Of a stretch of DNA of 64,000 nt, positions 7,697-16,420 are shown piece after piece (position 1 is the stretch's first letter; each line of letters opens with the position of its first letter). The notes below the pieces were generated by a model. That model had not been told where the DNA came from and searched no databases. It saw only the letters and a list, made by a program, of their open reading frames with translations. The translations under genes and the position numbers were made by a program. Location of the stretch: the NCBI GenBank assembly GCA_023414875.1, contig JAEZMV010000015.1:372001-436000 (forward strand). The letters run 5' to 3'. Source of the DNA: Bacillota bacterium. GTDB lineage: Bacteria > Bacillota > Clostridia > Lachnospirales > Lachnospiraceae.

Positions 7697-8671
7697 TTAC
7701 TTTTTATTTCTATTCTTTTTAGATATTTTATACAGTTTCTTGTTCTCTCTAAACATCCTTATTATTTCATCATCTGTAAGTACACGAGTTCCTATAATCC
7801 CATATCTCTTAGGTAGCATTTTACTAATTAAACGTATCCCACTAACTAAACCCCTAAAATATGCACCACCTAAGCCCTTAATTAGAAAGAATGCCTGCAA
7901 AGATGTAATGTATGTGAGCATTGGTAATATCGATCTAATCAAAATCTTTGTAGGCAAATTTTTAACAAGTACGCTTATTGTATTTTGTGCTAAATGGAAT
8001 ACTGTAAAGTCATTGTATTGGCTTCCTGTAGTTGCGCTGCCAACATGATATACAATAGCATCAGGTATATATAAGCACTTATATCCTAAAAGATTAGCTC
8101 GAAAACTTAAATCTATATCTTCTAGATATGCAAAAAAATTTTCGTCAAAATAGCCTACTTTGTCAAAAAACTCTTTCCTAAAGACAGATGCACAGCCATT
8201 AGCACCGAAGATATACCGTTGCTTGTCATATTGGCCAATATCTTTCTCATTGTTACCTATTTTGTATACCTTTCCGGAGAGTAGGATGATATCCCCTACA
8301 TTATCAAGAAGCTCTTTGTCGTGGAGACTTCTTATTTTAGATGTGATAACCATCGCATCTCGGTTCTGTGTAAAAGCAGTAATTACATTTTTAAGCCAAC
8401 GGGGATCCACTTCAGTGTCATTGTTAAGTATAGCAATATATTCACCTTTTGCCTGCTTTATGCCTATGTTGACAGCTTTTGAGAAGCCAAAGTTGCTTTC
8501 TAGCTCAATATATTTAAAGTTGGTCTGATTATCTCGTGGCACAAATGCATCTGTTGACCCATTGTCCACAATAATAATTTCATAATTAGTGCTCTTACAA
8601 TTAATAATTGAATTGATGCAATTCTTAAGCAGAATTGCTTTATTATAGTTTAGTATAATTATAGATATCAT
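7697..8671 (-). CDS. GT2-family glycosyltransferase
   Basis: This 324-residue glycosyltransferase has MISIIILNYNKAILLKNCI, VDNGSTD, the metal-site equivalent AILNNDTEVD, GANGCASVFRKEFFDKVG and FAYLEDIDLSFRANLLGYK, all typical of GT2 enzymes acting on the cytoplasmic side of the membrane. The C-terminal part (about 235-300) is hydrophobic and carries the 108-base segment duplicated at 7195-7302. The ribosome binding site is weak (GAGA 7-10 bases upstream). The donor and acceptor sugars cannot be read from sequence. Confidence 0.93.
   Translation of the reverse strand: MISIIILNYNKAILLKNCINSIINCKSTNYEIIIVDNGSTDAFVPRDNQTNFKYIELESNFGFSKAVNIGIKQAKGEYIAILNNDTEVDPRWLKNVITAFTQNRDAMVITSKIRSLHDKELLDNVGDIILLSGKVYKIGNNEKDIGQYDKQRYIFGANGCASVFRKEFFDKVGYFDENFFAYLEDIDLSFRANLLGYKCLYIPDAIVYHVGSATTGSQYNDFTVFHLAQNTISVLVKNLPTKILIRSILPMLTYITSLQAFFLIKGLGGAYFRGLVSGIRLISKMLPKRYGIIGTRVLTDDEIIRMFRENKKLYKISKKNRNKK
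7859..7966. repeat. 108-base direct repeat, copy 2
   Basis: Partner of 7195-7302; this copy lies within the coding sequence of the intact GT2 gene and encodes its C-terminal hydrophobic region. Confidence 0.9.
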
Positions 8672-8746
8672 AAAATTATCTCAATACCCCACCCTAATTA
8701 TTCAAATACAATAATTAGCCCCTCTAAATAAAATCTTAAAACTTAC

Positions 8747-8962
8747 CTATTTAAATATTGTAAAAACCGTTATTTCAATAACAATTAGTAGTACCCCAAT
8801 AATTCAATTTTTAGAAATCTTTTCTTTTAAAAAGAATACACCTAATACCATTACAAACAAATAGCCACTGGATTCTAAAACAGGACCTAATTATAATGGT
8901 AAAATTTTATATGAAATAATTGTAATAAGTGTAGAACTAAAGAACAAGGCTTTGTTTTCCAC
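8747..8962 (-). pseudogene. Relic of a small EamA/DMT-family transporter
   Basis: In one frame the gap reads ALFFSSTLITIISYKILPL, stop, LGPVLESSGYLFVMVLGVFF, LKEKISKN, stop, IIGVLLIVIGITVFTIFK and a final stop at 8747-8749. The GPVLESSGYLFVxxLGxxFLKEK followed by IGxxLIxxGI pattern is that of 4-TM EamA proteins, often seen in polysaccharide loci as flippase-like parts. Two internal stops (TAA, TGA) and a missing N-terminus show that it is dead. It fills most of the 8672-8968 gap. Confidence 0.75.
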
Positions 8963-8968
8963 TAATCT

Positions 8969-10645
8969 CTATATTCTAAATGCAAAATTATCAGAATCAA
9001 GTGTCAGGTTTGGATTATAAAACTTATCACCTGTTTGTATATTTTCCCTCCACTTGTTTACAAAAAGCTTTTTATCTTCATTCTCATCAGCTATTGGGCA
9101 GTCATTACTAACTGCCATACGATCTTTTTCAATAAGGTGATATAACTCTGCATATGGAGTAAATATCACCTTGTAGCCAAACTCTGAAGCTCTAAGACAA
9201 AAATCCACATCAAAATAAGCCCCTTTATACTCTTCATCAAATCCGTTACATTTGTCAAATGCATCACGCCTAACCATCATACACGTACCAGATACAGCTG
9301 TAATATTCTGAGAAGCATACATGCGACACATGTAACCAGTATGATCCCCGGGGAAATTTCGATGTCCGCAACCAGCTGAACCAAAAAGGCCCACTACTAT
9401 TCCCGCATGACTTATCGTCTTATCTGGATAGTAAAGTTTACTACCAACAATTCCTATATCCTCTCTTTGCGCAAACATTAGCATTTCCTCAATCCAGCCT
9501 CGTTCGATTACCTCAGTATCACTGCTAATAAAGACGATATAACTGCCCTTAGTGAGTACCATTCCTTTGTTATATGTTGCGGGAGATGCTAGCCCGGGAA
9601 CCATGAGCACCTCATAATTCTTATACTCTGTCTTCTCGTATATAGATTTGATACATTTGCTTTCTGTATTATTATCTCCGACAATTACTATTGATACCAG
9701 AGGATTGTCTTTTATTTTGTAGCTTACTCTATAAATCCCACGAGCTGGTGAATCATTAACTGTCCCATCTAACCCAGACCTTATAAGATGTTCACTAAGC
9801 GCCAACTTTGCTTTATCAAGAATTGCTGGTTTTAATGTAATATCAGTTGCAGTAGAAGTAGAATGACTTCGCCAATAATATAGTATTTTAGGAATATGAA
9901 CTACTTTTTTCGCGTGTTCAAGTAATCGAAAATATATATCATAATCCTGACTACAATCAAAATCTGTTCGGAAATCTCCAGCCTTATTAAGTAAATTTTT
10001 ACTAAAAGCAACAAAATGAGAAATATAATTATAGCTTCTAAGAGTATCCATACCAAAATCCGGTTTATAATAAATAAAAATTGGATCTTCAGGGGATACT
10101 TCAAAAACACACTCATCCGTATAAATAAAGTCAGCCTCTTGATTTTCAGCTGCAGATATTACCTCTGAAAGAGCATCTGGTGCAAGTAAATCATCATGAT
10201 CAAGTAATCCAATGTAATCGCCTTCGACCATCGTCAAACAGTAATTAGTGTTTGCTGAGATCCCATAATTATTGTCTAACTTTTTATAAAAAATCCGATT
10301 ATCAGTTTTTGCAAATGCCATAACTATTTCTTCAACATATGAAAAATCCCCTGAACTTCCGTCAGCCATGCAGAGTTGCCAATTAGAATAAGTCTGTCCG
10401 ACAACAGACTCAATCATTTCTACTAATAATTTCTTAGGAGTATTATATAGCGGCACTACTATACTAAACTTCAATTTATTACTCACAATAGCAGTTTTCA
10501 TAGAATTCTTTTGAGACTTGGCAATAGTTTTCATCTTATATCTATTTAAAATATACTCACTAACCTTATGTATAGCCTTTGAAACTCCATTGGTTTTAAA
10601 AAAAATAATAAATTTTAAAAATAGCTTAAAATATTTTTTTATCAT
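8969..10645 (-). CDS. Two-domain GT2 glycosyltransferase
   Basis: This 558-residue protein carries two GT2 domains in tandem. The first (about 58-290) has FSIVVPLYNTPKKLL, CMADGSSGD, IGLLDHDDLL (DxD motif) and SQDYDIYFRLLE. The second (about 310-540) has PLVSIVIVGDNNTESKCI, IVFISSDTEVIERGW and GAYFDVDFCLRASEFGYKV. Such bifunctional enzymes usually add two sugars or build an alternating polymer. A basic N-terminal tail (1-55) is predicted helical. There is no strong ribosome binding site before the ATG, so an internal start is possible. It is followed by the EamA relic. Confidence 0.93.
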   Translation of the reverse strand: MIKKYFKLFLKFIIFFKTNGVSKAIHKVSEYILNRYKMKTIAKSQKNSMKTAIVSNKLKFSIVVPLYNTPKKLLVEMIESVVGQTYSNWQLCMADGSSGDFSYVEEIVMAFAKTDNRIFYKKLDNNYGISANTNYCLTMVEGDYIGLLDHDDLLAPDALSEVISAAENQEADFIYTDECVFEVSPEDPIFIYYKPDFGMDTLRSYNYISHFVAFSKNLLNKAGDFRTDFDCSQDYDIYFRLLEHAKKVVHIPKILYYWRSHSTSTATDITLKPAILDKAKLALSEHLIRSGLDGTVNDSPARGIYRVSYKIKDNPLVSIVIVGDNNTESKCIKSIYEKTEYKNYEVLMVPGLASPATYNKGMVLTKGSYIVFISSDTEVIERGWIEEMLMFAQREDIGIVGSKLYYPDKTISHAGIVVGLFGSAGCGHRNFPGDHTGYMCRMYASQNITAVSGTCMMVRRDAFDKCNGFDEEYKGAYFDVDFCLRASEFGYKVIFTPYAELYHLIEKDRMAVSNDCPIADENEDKKLFVNKWRENIQTGDKFYNPNLTLDSDNFAFRI

Positions 10646-10692
10646 GCTTGTACATAGTTGGTTTTTTATTCTTATGCTGTCGCCCTCCCTTT

Positions 10693-12294
10693 CTAACGTA
10701 GTAAAAGTTTACATACTTTTTTAAATAAAACTCTTCTTCTTGTTCCAAGAGGAAGTATTTTATTTACTTTTTTAATTAATTTTGTGCTCATACCATCAGA
10801 TTCCATTGGAAGCGTAGTAGAATTTGCAAAGCTATTATACCATGTAGGAAAAATGTACTCAGTAAAAAGTCCTCTTAAATGTATAGGTAAAGCTTCGTTA
10901 TACGTATCTAATATGCGTATATGACTTTTATACATATTAGCAGTGTGAACCATACTATCATTTGTAACACGATACATGTACAATACTTTTGGAATAACAT
11001 CCTGTTTATATCCCTTAAGAGCAATTTTTACAAGAAACTGCCAGTCTTCATATGATAGTCTTTCTGTTGTAAAACCACCAATTTTATCAAATACACTCTT
11101 TTTTATAATAAAGTTTGCATCACCATAACAATTTTCAAATATCCCTACATCAACGGCTGGTCCAACAGGTGAGAATACTTCTTTATTTGTACTCATACTG
11201 TTAGGCATACCCTTACCAACAAATACTTCATTATGACATGTTAAACAATCCATTGCGGACAACTCCATAGCAGAAACCATCCATTCAATCATATCTGGAT
11301 GTGCAATATTATCTGAGTCCATAAAAACAAGATACTCTCCATTTGCATAGCTAGCAGCAATATTTCTTGTTTTTCCTAAGTATTCATTCTCCTTACTAAT
11401 AAAAATAAAATTATTTTTCCTATATTTATTCTTCAAATTTTCAAAAACTTGAATAGAATCGGGATCCGTACTTCCATCATTTACTATAATAACCTCAAAG
11501 TTGGGATATGTATTAGTTGCTAGTGATTCTACTGCAGCAGTAAGATACTGTCCATGGTTATAATATGCCATGCAAACAGAAACCTTGGGATAAATACTTT
11601 TTTCTCTATATACAGGAACTTGTTTCTTTGAAAACAGATTAACCCACTTGCTTTCAACATTGTATTTTTGATTATCAATGTTAATATCTTCATTTTCAGA
11701 AAGATAGGGAATAATTTCTTTTCGCCCATCAAAATTAAACTTATTTGCGCTACACCAATTTAATAATTCAATAGATGGACTAACGAATATATCTGCATGT
11801 TCACAGCAGTATTTTTCCATATAATTTAGTCTTAAACTTGATAGACTTCCATCACTCCATTGTTGAGTCTTCTCCCTAAACCACCTGTTTGTACCGTAAA
11901 AATTAACAATTATGCTGCAATTACTAAACTGTCCTATAACTCTTTTAGCTTGCACGGTATGAAAACCACTTGCACCGCTATCAAGAAAAAATATAAACTC
12001 GAAATCTGAACTCTCTAGCCATTTATATACTTTATATGATGTTATTAATGAATTTTCTTTAGGGAAAATCGCTTCATTACATTTTTTTTCGCTTAAATGC
12101 ATAACTTTAATGTTTTTGCCCAGACATTCCACCATATATGACTTTTCTTTATCCCAATCACCACCAGCAATCAAAATCGTGATTATATGCCCGTTCTTGT
12201 CTAACAAACATGAAAGATTATATATCCATCTGCCTGCACCCTCACATGTTTCCAAATCTCCATAATTATATGTGACGAAGCATATCTTTGCCAT
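10693..12294 (-). CDS. Hybrid glycosyltransferase: GT4-like N-terminal region fused to GT2 domain
   Basis: The N-terminal 230 residues begin AKICFVTYNYGDLETCEGAG and carry Rossmann-like strands typical of a GT-B (GT4) donor half, but the usual C-terminal GT4 catalytic half (EX7E region) is missing. From about residue 232 a full GT2 domain follows: PKVSVCMAYYNHGQYLTAAV, VNDGSTDPDS, LVFMDSDNIAH (DxD) and ERLSYEDWQFLVKIALKGY. I chose ATG 12294 because AAAGAG lies 13 bases upstream; a GTG four codons earlier is less likely. It may act as GT2 only, with the GT4 piece as acceptor or scaffold domain; that is inference. Confidence 0.88.
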   Translation of the reverse strand: MAKICFVTYNYGDLETCEGAGRWIYNLSCLLDKNGHIITILIAGGDWDKEKSYMVECLGKNIKVMHLSEKKCNEAIFPKENSLITSYKVYKWLESSDFEFIFFLDSGASGFHTVQAKRVIGQFSNCSIIVNFYGTNRWFREKTQQWSDGSLSSLRLNYMEKYCCEHADIFVSPSIELLNWCSANKFNFDGRKEIIPYLSENEDINIDNQKYNVESKWVNLFSKKQVPVYREKSIYPKVSVCMAYYNHGQYLTAAVESLATNTYPNFEVIIVNDGSTDPDSIQVFENLKNKYRKNNFIFISKENEYLGKTRNIAASYANGEYLVFMDSDNIAHPDMIEWMVSAMELSAMDCLTCHNEVFVGKGMPNSMSTNKEVFSPVGPAVDVGIFENCYGDANFIIKKSVFDKIGGFTTERLSYEDWQFLVKIALKGYKQDVIPKVLYMYRVTNDSMVHTANMYKSHIRILDTYNEALPIHLRGLFTEYIFPTWYNSFANSTTLPMESDGMSTKLIKKVNKILPLGTRRRVLFKKVCKLLLR

Positions 12295-12315
12295 AATATT
12301 TATCACTCTTTCTTT

Positions 12316-14247
12316 TTATAGATTTTTTTTAACCAGTGCTTTATTGATTTTTTTACTTGAAGTTCTTCCTGAAGCTCTGTCTGTAGTTTTTTCCCCGTCA
12401 AGATATTTCACATATTCATTTTTCTCAAAAATCTCACTTTCCTTTTCAGAGATATTCGTCATCATTATTACGCACTCAACATGCGCCGTCCAAGGGAACA
12501 TATCCACAGGAATTGCCTTCATCGCTTTGTAACCCTTCTTAGTCAGATATTGAAGATCACGTTCCAATGTAATAGGATTGCAGGAAATATATACTACTTT
12601 CTGTGGCTTTAGTATTGCTAGAGCGTCCATAAATTCCTCATTGCTACCGGTTCTCGGCGGATCCATGAATACAACATCAACGGTTTCCCTCTGTGCCGCC
12701 ATCTGACTCATAAATTTTCCTGCATCATTATTATAAAACTCAATATTAGAGGCTTCATTTAGCTTCGCGTTGATATTTGCATCACGAACCGCCTCCTTAT
12801 TCAGTTCAACACCGATAACTTTTTTCGCATGCTCTGAAGCAATAATTCCGATCGTACCAATACCGCAATATGCATCTAACACTGTTTCTTTTCCGGTAAG
12901 ACCCGCCATCTCGATAGCTTTATTATAAATAACCTCTGTTTGAGCAGGATTCACCTGATAGAAGGATTTCGGAGAAATACGAAATACTTTTTGGCACAAG
13001 CTATCCTCGATATAGCCTTTTCCGTATATCACCTGTTCCTTATCTCCAAGTACCATACTTGTCTTCTTATCATTTACATTAACTACAATAGTCGTAATTT
13101 CAGGGTGTTGAGCACGAAGTGCTCTAGTAAAATTGTTCTTGGAGGGTAAAATCGGTGAAGATAATACAAGAACCACCATAATCTCACCACTGGTAAACCC
13201 GGTTCTTATCAATACATGACGAAGCAAACCGTAACCGGTATCCTCATCATAGGTCTTAATTTTAAACGATCCTAGCATACCACGTATGGAAGCGATGATG
13301 GCATCTGCTTTCTGATTGTGTATGAGGCAGCTTTCAATCGGAACTACTCTATGTGTGCCTTCTTCATATACTCCTGAAACCGGATTGCCTTTCCGGTCAT
13401 GATCAAAAACAACGTGAACCTTATTACGGTAATGTTTCGGATTCTTCATTCCTATAATCGGTTCAACCTTACAAAACTTGTTCAACAATAGTTCAACTGA
13501 CTTTTGTTTTCCTTTCAGCTCCTCCTGGTAGCTTTGCCTTTGGATATTACAGCCACCGCATTCCCTCATATAACGGCAGGAACCTTTCGCAACAGCTGCA
13601 TTATTTCTATTATATGATGGTTTTCTATCGAATTTATCTTCTTCGTAATTGTGTTGGCTTTTCTCGAAACTATTTCCTATTCTAACTTTTCTATCAGTTC
13701 TTTCCGTTCTATCAGTTCGTTCAGCAGTTCCTGTTATTCCTTTTCTATCTGCCTTTCCTTGTCTATCAGTTCTGTCTGTTTTGTTAAATCTGCTCGTTAT
13801 ATCACTTCTGTCAGCTCTTCCGGTTCCTTCGATTTTTTTTGTTCTGTCCGCTCTTTCGGTTCCTTCGATTATTTTTGTTCTGTCAGCTCTTCCGGTTCCT
13901 TTGAATTCTTTTGGTCTGTCTGCTCTTCCGGTTCCTTCGAATTTATTTGGTCTGTCTGTTCTTCCGGTTCCTTCGAATTTATTTGGTCTGTCGGTTTTTC
14001 TTGTATCATCAAATTTATTTATTCGCTCGGTTTTATTTGCTCTTCCTTCCTGTTTCATTTCCTTTGGATAGCTTAAATACCTAGCATCCCCTGTTTCCTC
14101 CACCTTTGAAATCATTTTCGAATACTTATTTAAATTAGGTTTTGTTGTATTCTTTGTTTGAGTACTCTCAGATCTTTTCATCCCTTTGTTTTTATTCATT
14201 TGAGACATTTTATTCCCATGTCCTCTTTTTCTATTTTCTTCACTCAT
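12316..14247 (-). CDS. rlmD: 23S rRNA (uracil-C5)-methyltransferase, RlmD/RumA type, with repeat-rich N-terminal extension
   Basis: Residues 221-600 form a full RNA m5U methyltransferase. They contain the iron-sulfur cysteines C224, C230, C233 (CRYMRECGGC) and probably C307, SFYQVNPAQTEVIY, SAM motif LDAYCGIGTIGI, VFMDPPRTG, catalytic Cys556 in SCNP and base Glu592 (HVECV). It methylates a uridine in 23S rRNA. The first 220 residues are not the usual TRAM domain but a charged, low-complexity tail with five 12-residue repeats of the form T/A-DR-xxx-EGTGR (85-144), plus further DRTDR-rich sequence. The C-terminus also ends in a basic tail (600-643). The start has an AAGGAG site. The tails may bind rRNA without sequence specificity (inference). 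Confidence 0.93.
   Translation of the reverse strand: MSEENRKRGHGNKMSQMNKNKGMKRSESTQTKNTTKPNLNKYSKMISKVEETGDARYLSYPKEMKQEGRANKTERINKFDDTRKTDRPNKFEGTGRTDRPNKFEGTGRADRPKEFKGTGRADRTKIIEGTERADRTKKIEGTGRADRSDITSRFNKTDRTDRQGKADRKGITGTAERTDRTERTDRKVRIGNSFEKSQHNYEEDKFDRKPSYNRNNAAVAKGSCRYMRECGGCNIQRQSYQEELKGKQKSVELLLNKFCKVEPIIGMKNPKHYRNKVHVVFDHDRKGNPVSGVYEEGTHRVVPIESCLIHNQKADAIIASIRGMLGSFKIKTYDEDTGYGLLRHVLIRTGFTSGEIMVVLVLSSPILPSKNNFTRALRAQHPEITTIVVNVNDKKTSMVLGDKEQVIYGKGYIEDSLCQKVFRISPKSFYQVNPAQTEVIYNKAIEMAGLTGKETVLDAYCGIGTIGIIASEHAKKVIGVELNKEAVRDANINAKLNEASNIEFYNNDAGKFMSQMAAQRETVDVVFMDPPRTGSNEEFMDALAILKPQKVVYISCNPITLERDLQYLTKKGYKAMKAIPVDMFPWTAHVECVIMMTNISEKESEIFEKNEYVKYLDGEKTTDRASGRTSSKKINKALVKKNL
13816..13995. 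repeat. Five 36-bp tandem repeats inside the rlmD-type gene
   Basis: Codons 85-144 of the methyltransferase gene consist of five 12-codon units (TDRPNKFEGTGR, twice, then ADRPKEFKGTGR, ADRTKIIEGTER, ADRTKKIEGTGR), with a sixth decayed unit just before. The repeat keeps frame, so copy number can change without breaking the gene. Confidence 0.92.
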
Positions 14248-14252
14248 TGTGA

Positions 14253-15155
14253 TTAAACTCCTTCTTCATTGAATTCCGGGATAAAGCTCTCCGATGCCGT
14301 TTCACCTTCCTGGATAAAACCGTTCTCGACACCAAGACAAATTGCATAATCCACTAGTTCATCGTATTCTTCCTCGGTAATTCTACGATATAATTCCGAA
14401 TAATCTGTCAGTGTGGATATTGGAGTAAACTGGTTCATTATACTGATATAGATAGTATCACCAAAGGTTTCATATAAATATTTGATGATATTTTTTGAGT
14501 CCTCCAGATATCCCGGTAGAGTCAGATGCCTTACAATTACACCCTTCTTCATCAAACCCCGTTGATCAAATTCCGGAGGCCCCGTCTGTCGTACCATCTC
14601 CTTTAAAGCCTCTGAGGCAAATGTAAAATAATCGGGACAGTTAGAATACTTCCTAGCAGGTATTTGATCCATATATTTCATATCAGGCAGGTAAATATCT
14701 ACATAACCCTCCAAAAGCCTGAGTGTCTCTGCTTTCTCATAACCGCTGCAATTATATACGACAGGAAGAGTAAGCCCTTTTTCCCTAGAACAAATGATAG
14801 CCTCTCTGATTTGCAGAACATAATGACTCGGGGTAACCAAATTAATATTATTTGCACCTTTCTTCTGTAGCTCAAGGAAAATGTCAGAAAGTCTCTCTAT
14901 CGTAATGTTCTTTCCAGCCAATCCTTTGGCTATATTATGGTTCTGACAATATACACAGCCCATTGCACAACCGGAAAAAAATACGGTTCCCGAGCCTTCA
15001 TCCCCTGAGATGCACGGTTCTTCCCACATATGCAGTGCTGCCCTGGCTACTACAAGTTCGTCCGTTTCACGGCAATATCCTTTCCTGCCACTCGTTCGGT
15101 CAATATGGCATTCTCTGGGACATAAGGTACAATCCTTTAATAGCTGCTGTTTCAT
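14253..15155 (-). CDS. Radical SAM protein, PflA-like (COG1313 type)
   Basis: This 300-residue radical SAM enzyme carries the cluster motif CAMGCVYC (CxxxCxxC) preceded by GTVFFSGC, and an N-terminal Cys-rich start (CTLCPRECHIDR, GYCRE) typical of the PflA-like COG1313 group. Later markers are NLVTPSHYV, YNCSGYE, DIYLPDMKY, VRHLTLPGY and SIMNQFTP. Family members are annotated as pyruvate-formate-lyase-activating-like proteins but the substrate is unknown. ATG 15155 is chosen because GAGG lies six bases upstream; the ATG four codons earlier has no site. The stop is five bases before the methyltransferase start, so the two are probably one transcript. Confidence 0.9.
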   Translation of the reverse strand: MKQQLLKDCTLCPRECHIDRTSGRKGYCRETDELVVARAALHMWEEPCISGDEGSGTVFFSGCAMGCVYCQNHNIAKGLAGKNITIERLSDIFLELQKKGANNINLVTPSHYVLQIREAIICSREKGLTLPVVYNCSGYEKAETLRLLEGYVDIYLPDMKYMDQIPARKYSNCPDYFTFASEALKEMVRQTGPPEFDQRGLMKKGVIVRHLTLPGYLEDSKNIIKYLYETFGDTIYISIMNQFTPISTLTDYSELYRRITEEEYDELVDYAICLGVENGFIQEGETASESFIPEFNEEGV

Positions 15156-15330
15156 AATTATCCTCATCTATATTAAAGTATTATTTTCTACCTTATTTTA
15201 CATTACTTACGAGTGAAATACAAATATTTATTCAAATCCTGTGGCTATGTACAGCTAGTCAGTTACTAATCTCTGTATTACATGTTTGTGCTGAAGTATC
15301 CATATCCCACAGAGCTTCTCTTAAAAGCTA

Positions 15331-15378
15331 TGTGCCTAAAAGTAGCTGCCTAGTTTTTCACAGGCAGTACTAGGCGCA
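15331..15378 (-). terminator. Long hairpin at the 3' end of the glycosylase gene
   Basis: TGTGCCTA...AGTAGCTGCCT pairs with AGGCAGTAC-TAGGCGCA around a short loop, within six bases of the glycosylase stop codon. The U-tract is weak (CTTTTAAG), so it may stabilise the mRNA end as well as terminate. The remaining 15156-15330 gap shows no gene. Confidence 0.5.
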
Positions 15379-15383
15379 CTCTT

Positions 15384-16001
15384 CTATTCATAGGATACCC
15401 TCCAAAGATAAATGGATGCGACTGACCCATAGGGAGAATACCGATTTTTATATTCATTAAACTGTTGTTTATTTAGCTCGGATAAATTATATAACTTCAT
15501 TATTCCCCTTCTGATAGCAATATCTCCATAGCTGATAATATCAGGCCGTTCCATTGAATTTAATAATAGCTGCTCCGCCGTCCAGGCGCCAATTCCATTC
15601 AAGGAGCATAGTTTTTTAATTACTTCCTTATCCGGCAGCTCATAAAGACTATTCAAATCGAAATCTCCACGATTAATAGTCTCTGCAATACCTTTGATAT
15701 ATCCGGCTTTTGATGCTTGCATACCGCATAAACGAATCTCCTCAAGCGGTATATTAGAGATATGCTCCGGAGTGATGATCTCAAAGCGTTCCTGAAACCT
15801 TGCCCAAACTGTTCGTGCCGCCTTTAATGATATCTGCTGACCGATAACAGCAAATATTAAGGCCGGAAAAAGATCCGGAATGATGATACGTTCGATCTTT
15901 CCTATCCGGTCAATTACTTCTCCCAACATAGGATCCTCACTTTTTAGATAATTCATCTCTTTATCCCCATATTCAAATATTTTTGTTCTAACTGTATTCA
16001 T
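15384..16001 (-). CDS. DNA-3-methyladenine glycosylase II-like (HhH-GPD, AlkA family)
   Basis: This 205-residue base-excision glycosylase has the helix-hairpin-helix LCSLNGIGAWTAEQLLL and the catalytic Asp in YGDIAIRRG, with the family opening IPDLFPALIFAVIGQQISLKAA. It should remove alkylated purines from DNA. The N-terminal TATA-like domain of E. coli AlkA is missing, as in many short Gram-positive members. ATG 16001 has AAGGGG nine bases upstream; the GTG eight codons earlier has no site. A GGAGTGCGGACT motif lies 44 bases upstream of the start. Confidence 0.88.
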   Translation of the reverse strand: MNTVRTKIFEYGDKEMNYLKSEDPMLGEVIDRIGKIERIIIPDLFPALIFAVIGQQISLKAARTVWARFQERFEIITPEHISNIPLEEIRLCGMQASKAGYIKGIAETINRGDFDLNSLYELPDKEVIKKLCSLNGIGAWTAEQLLLNSMERPDIISYGDIAIRRGIMKLYNLSELNKQQFNEYKNRYSPYGSVASIYLWRVSYE

Positions 16002-16044
16002 CTTTTTTAGCCCCTTATCCTTCACAAATTTAACTATATTTTTT

Positions 16045-16336
16045 GGAGTGCGGACTTATATAATACACAGAAGCAAAAAATATTTAAGTGATTTGTTACA
16101 ATTCAAACATGATAATAACTGCAAAGCAGACTCTCCGCGCCGTACGCGTTCACGAAGTGATAATTACCTTACGCATATTTATATGCGTTTCGCGTCGAGT
16201 GCGCATCCAAAAGCCAACTACGGTTCGCTTTGCAAAGATGCTTTTCATTCAATAGGATGCAATCTCCTATTGAATGAAAAACCTGCCACAAATGGCAGGT
16301 TTAGTACGCATCTTAACTTGGTGGCCAGGTAACATT
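16045..16336. repeat. Hairpin-dense intergenic element beginning with GGAGTGCGGACT (copy 2)
   Basis: The 16002-16420 gap begins with the 12-mer shared with 5765-5776 (16045-16056) and then holds several inverted repeats. These are ACGCATA/TATGCGT at 16171-16188, a perfect 16-bp stem with 7-base loop at 16242-16280 (arm TTTTCATTCAATAGGA) and ACCTGCCA/TGGCAGGT at 16281-16300. The 16110-16240 part is unusually GC-rich for this DNA. The last two hairpins could terminate transcription from either side. A 94-codon plus-strand frame across it has no ribosome site and is not taken as a gene. It may be a relic of a repeated element or a structured RNA. Confidence 0.65.
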
Positions 16337-16420
16337 GCCAATAGTCCTACACCGACATTAATAAAAATTGCTGCATATAGGTAATGTTATCAACAATAAA
16401 AATTCACTATGAAACCATAA

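Noticed and set aside
13649..14076. Two overlapping plus-strand frames of about 140 codons rich in Ser/Val/Leu/Pro
   Set aside because: They are antisense to the repeat region of the methyltransferase gene; the repeat frame on the minus strand explains the open reading, and no ribosome site is present.
16048..16332. Plus-strand frame of 94 codons in the hairpin element
   Set aside because: Composition reflects inverted repeats, no ribosome site, and the residues do not look like a folded protein.
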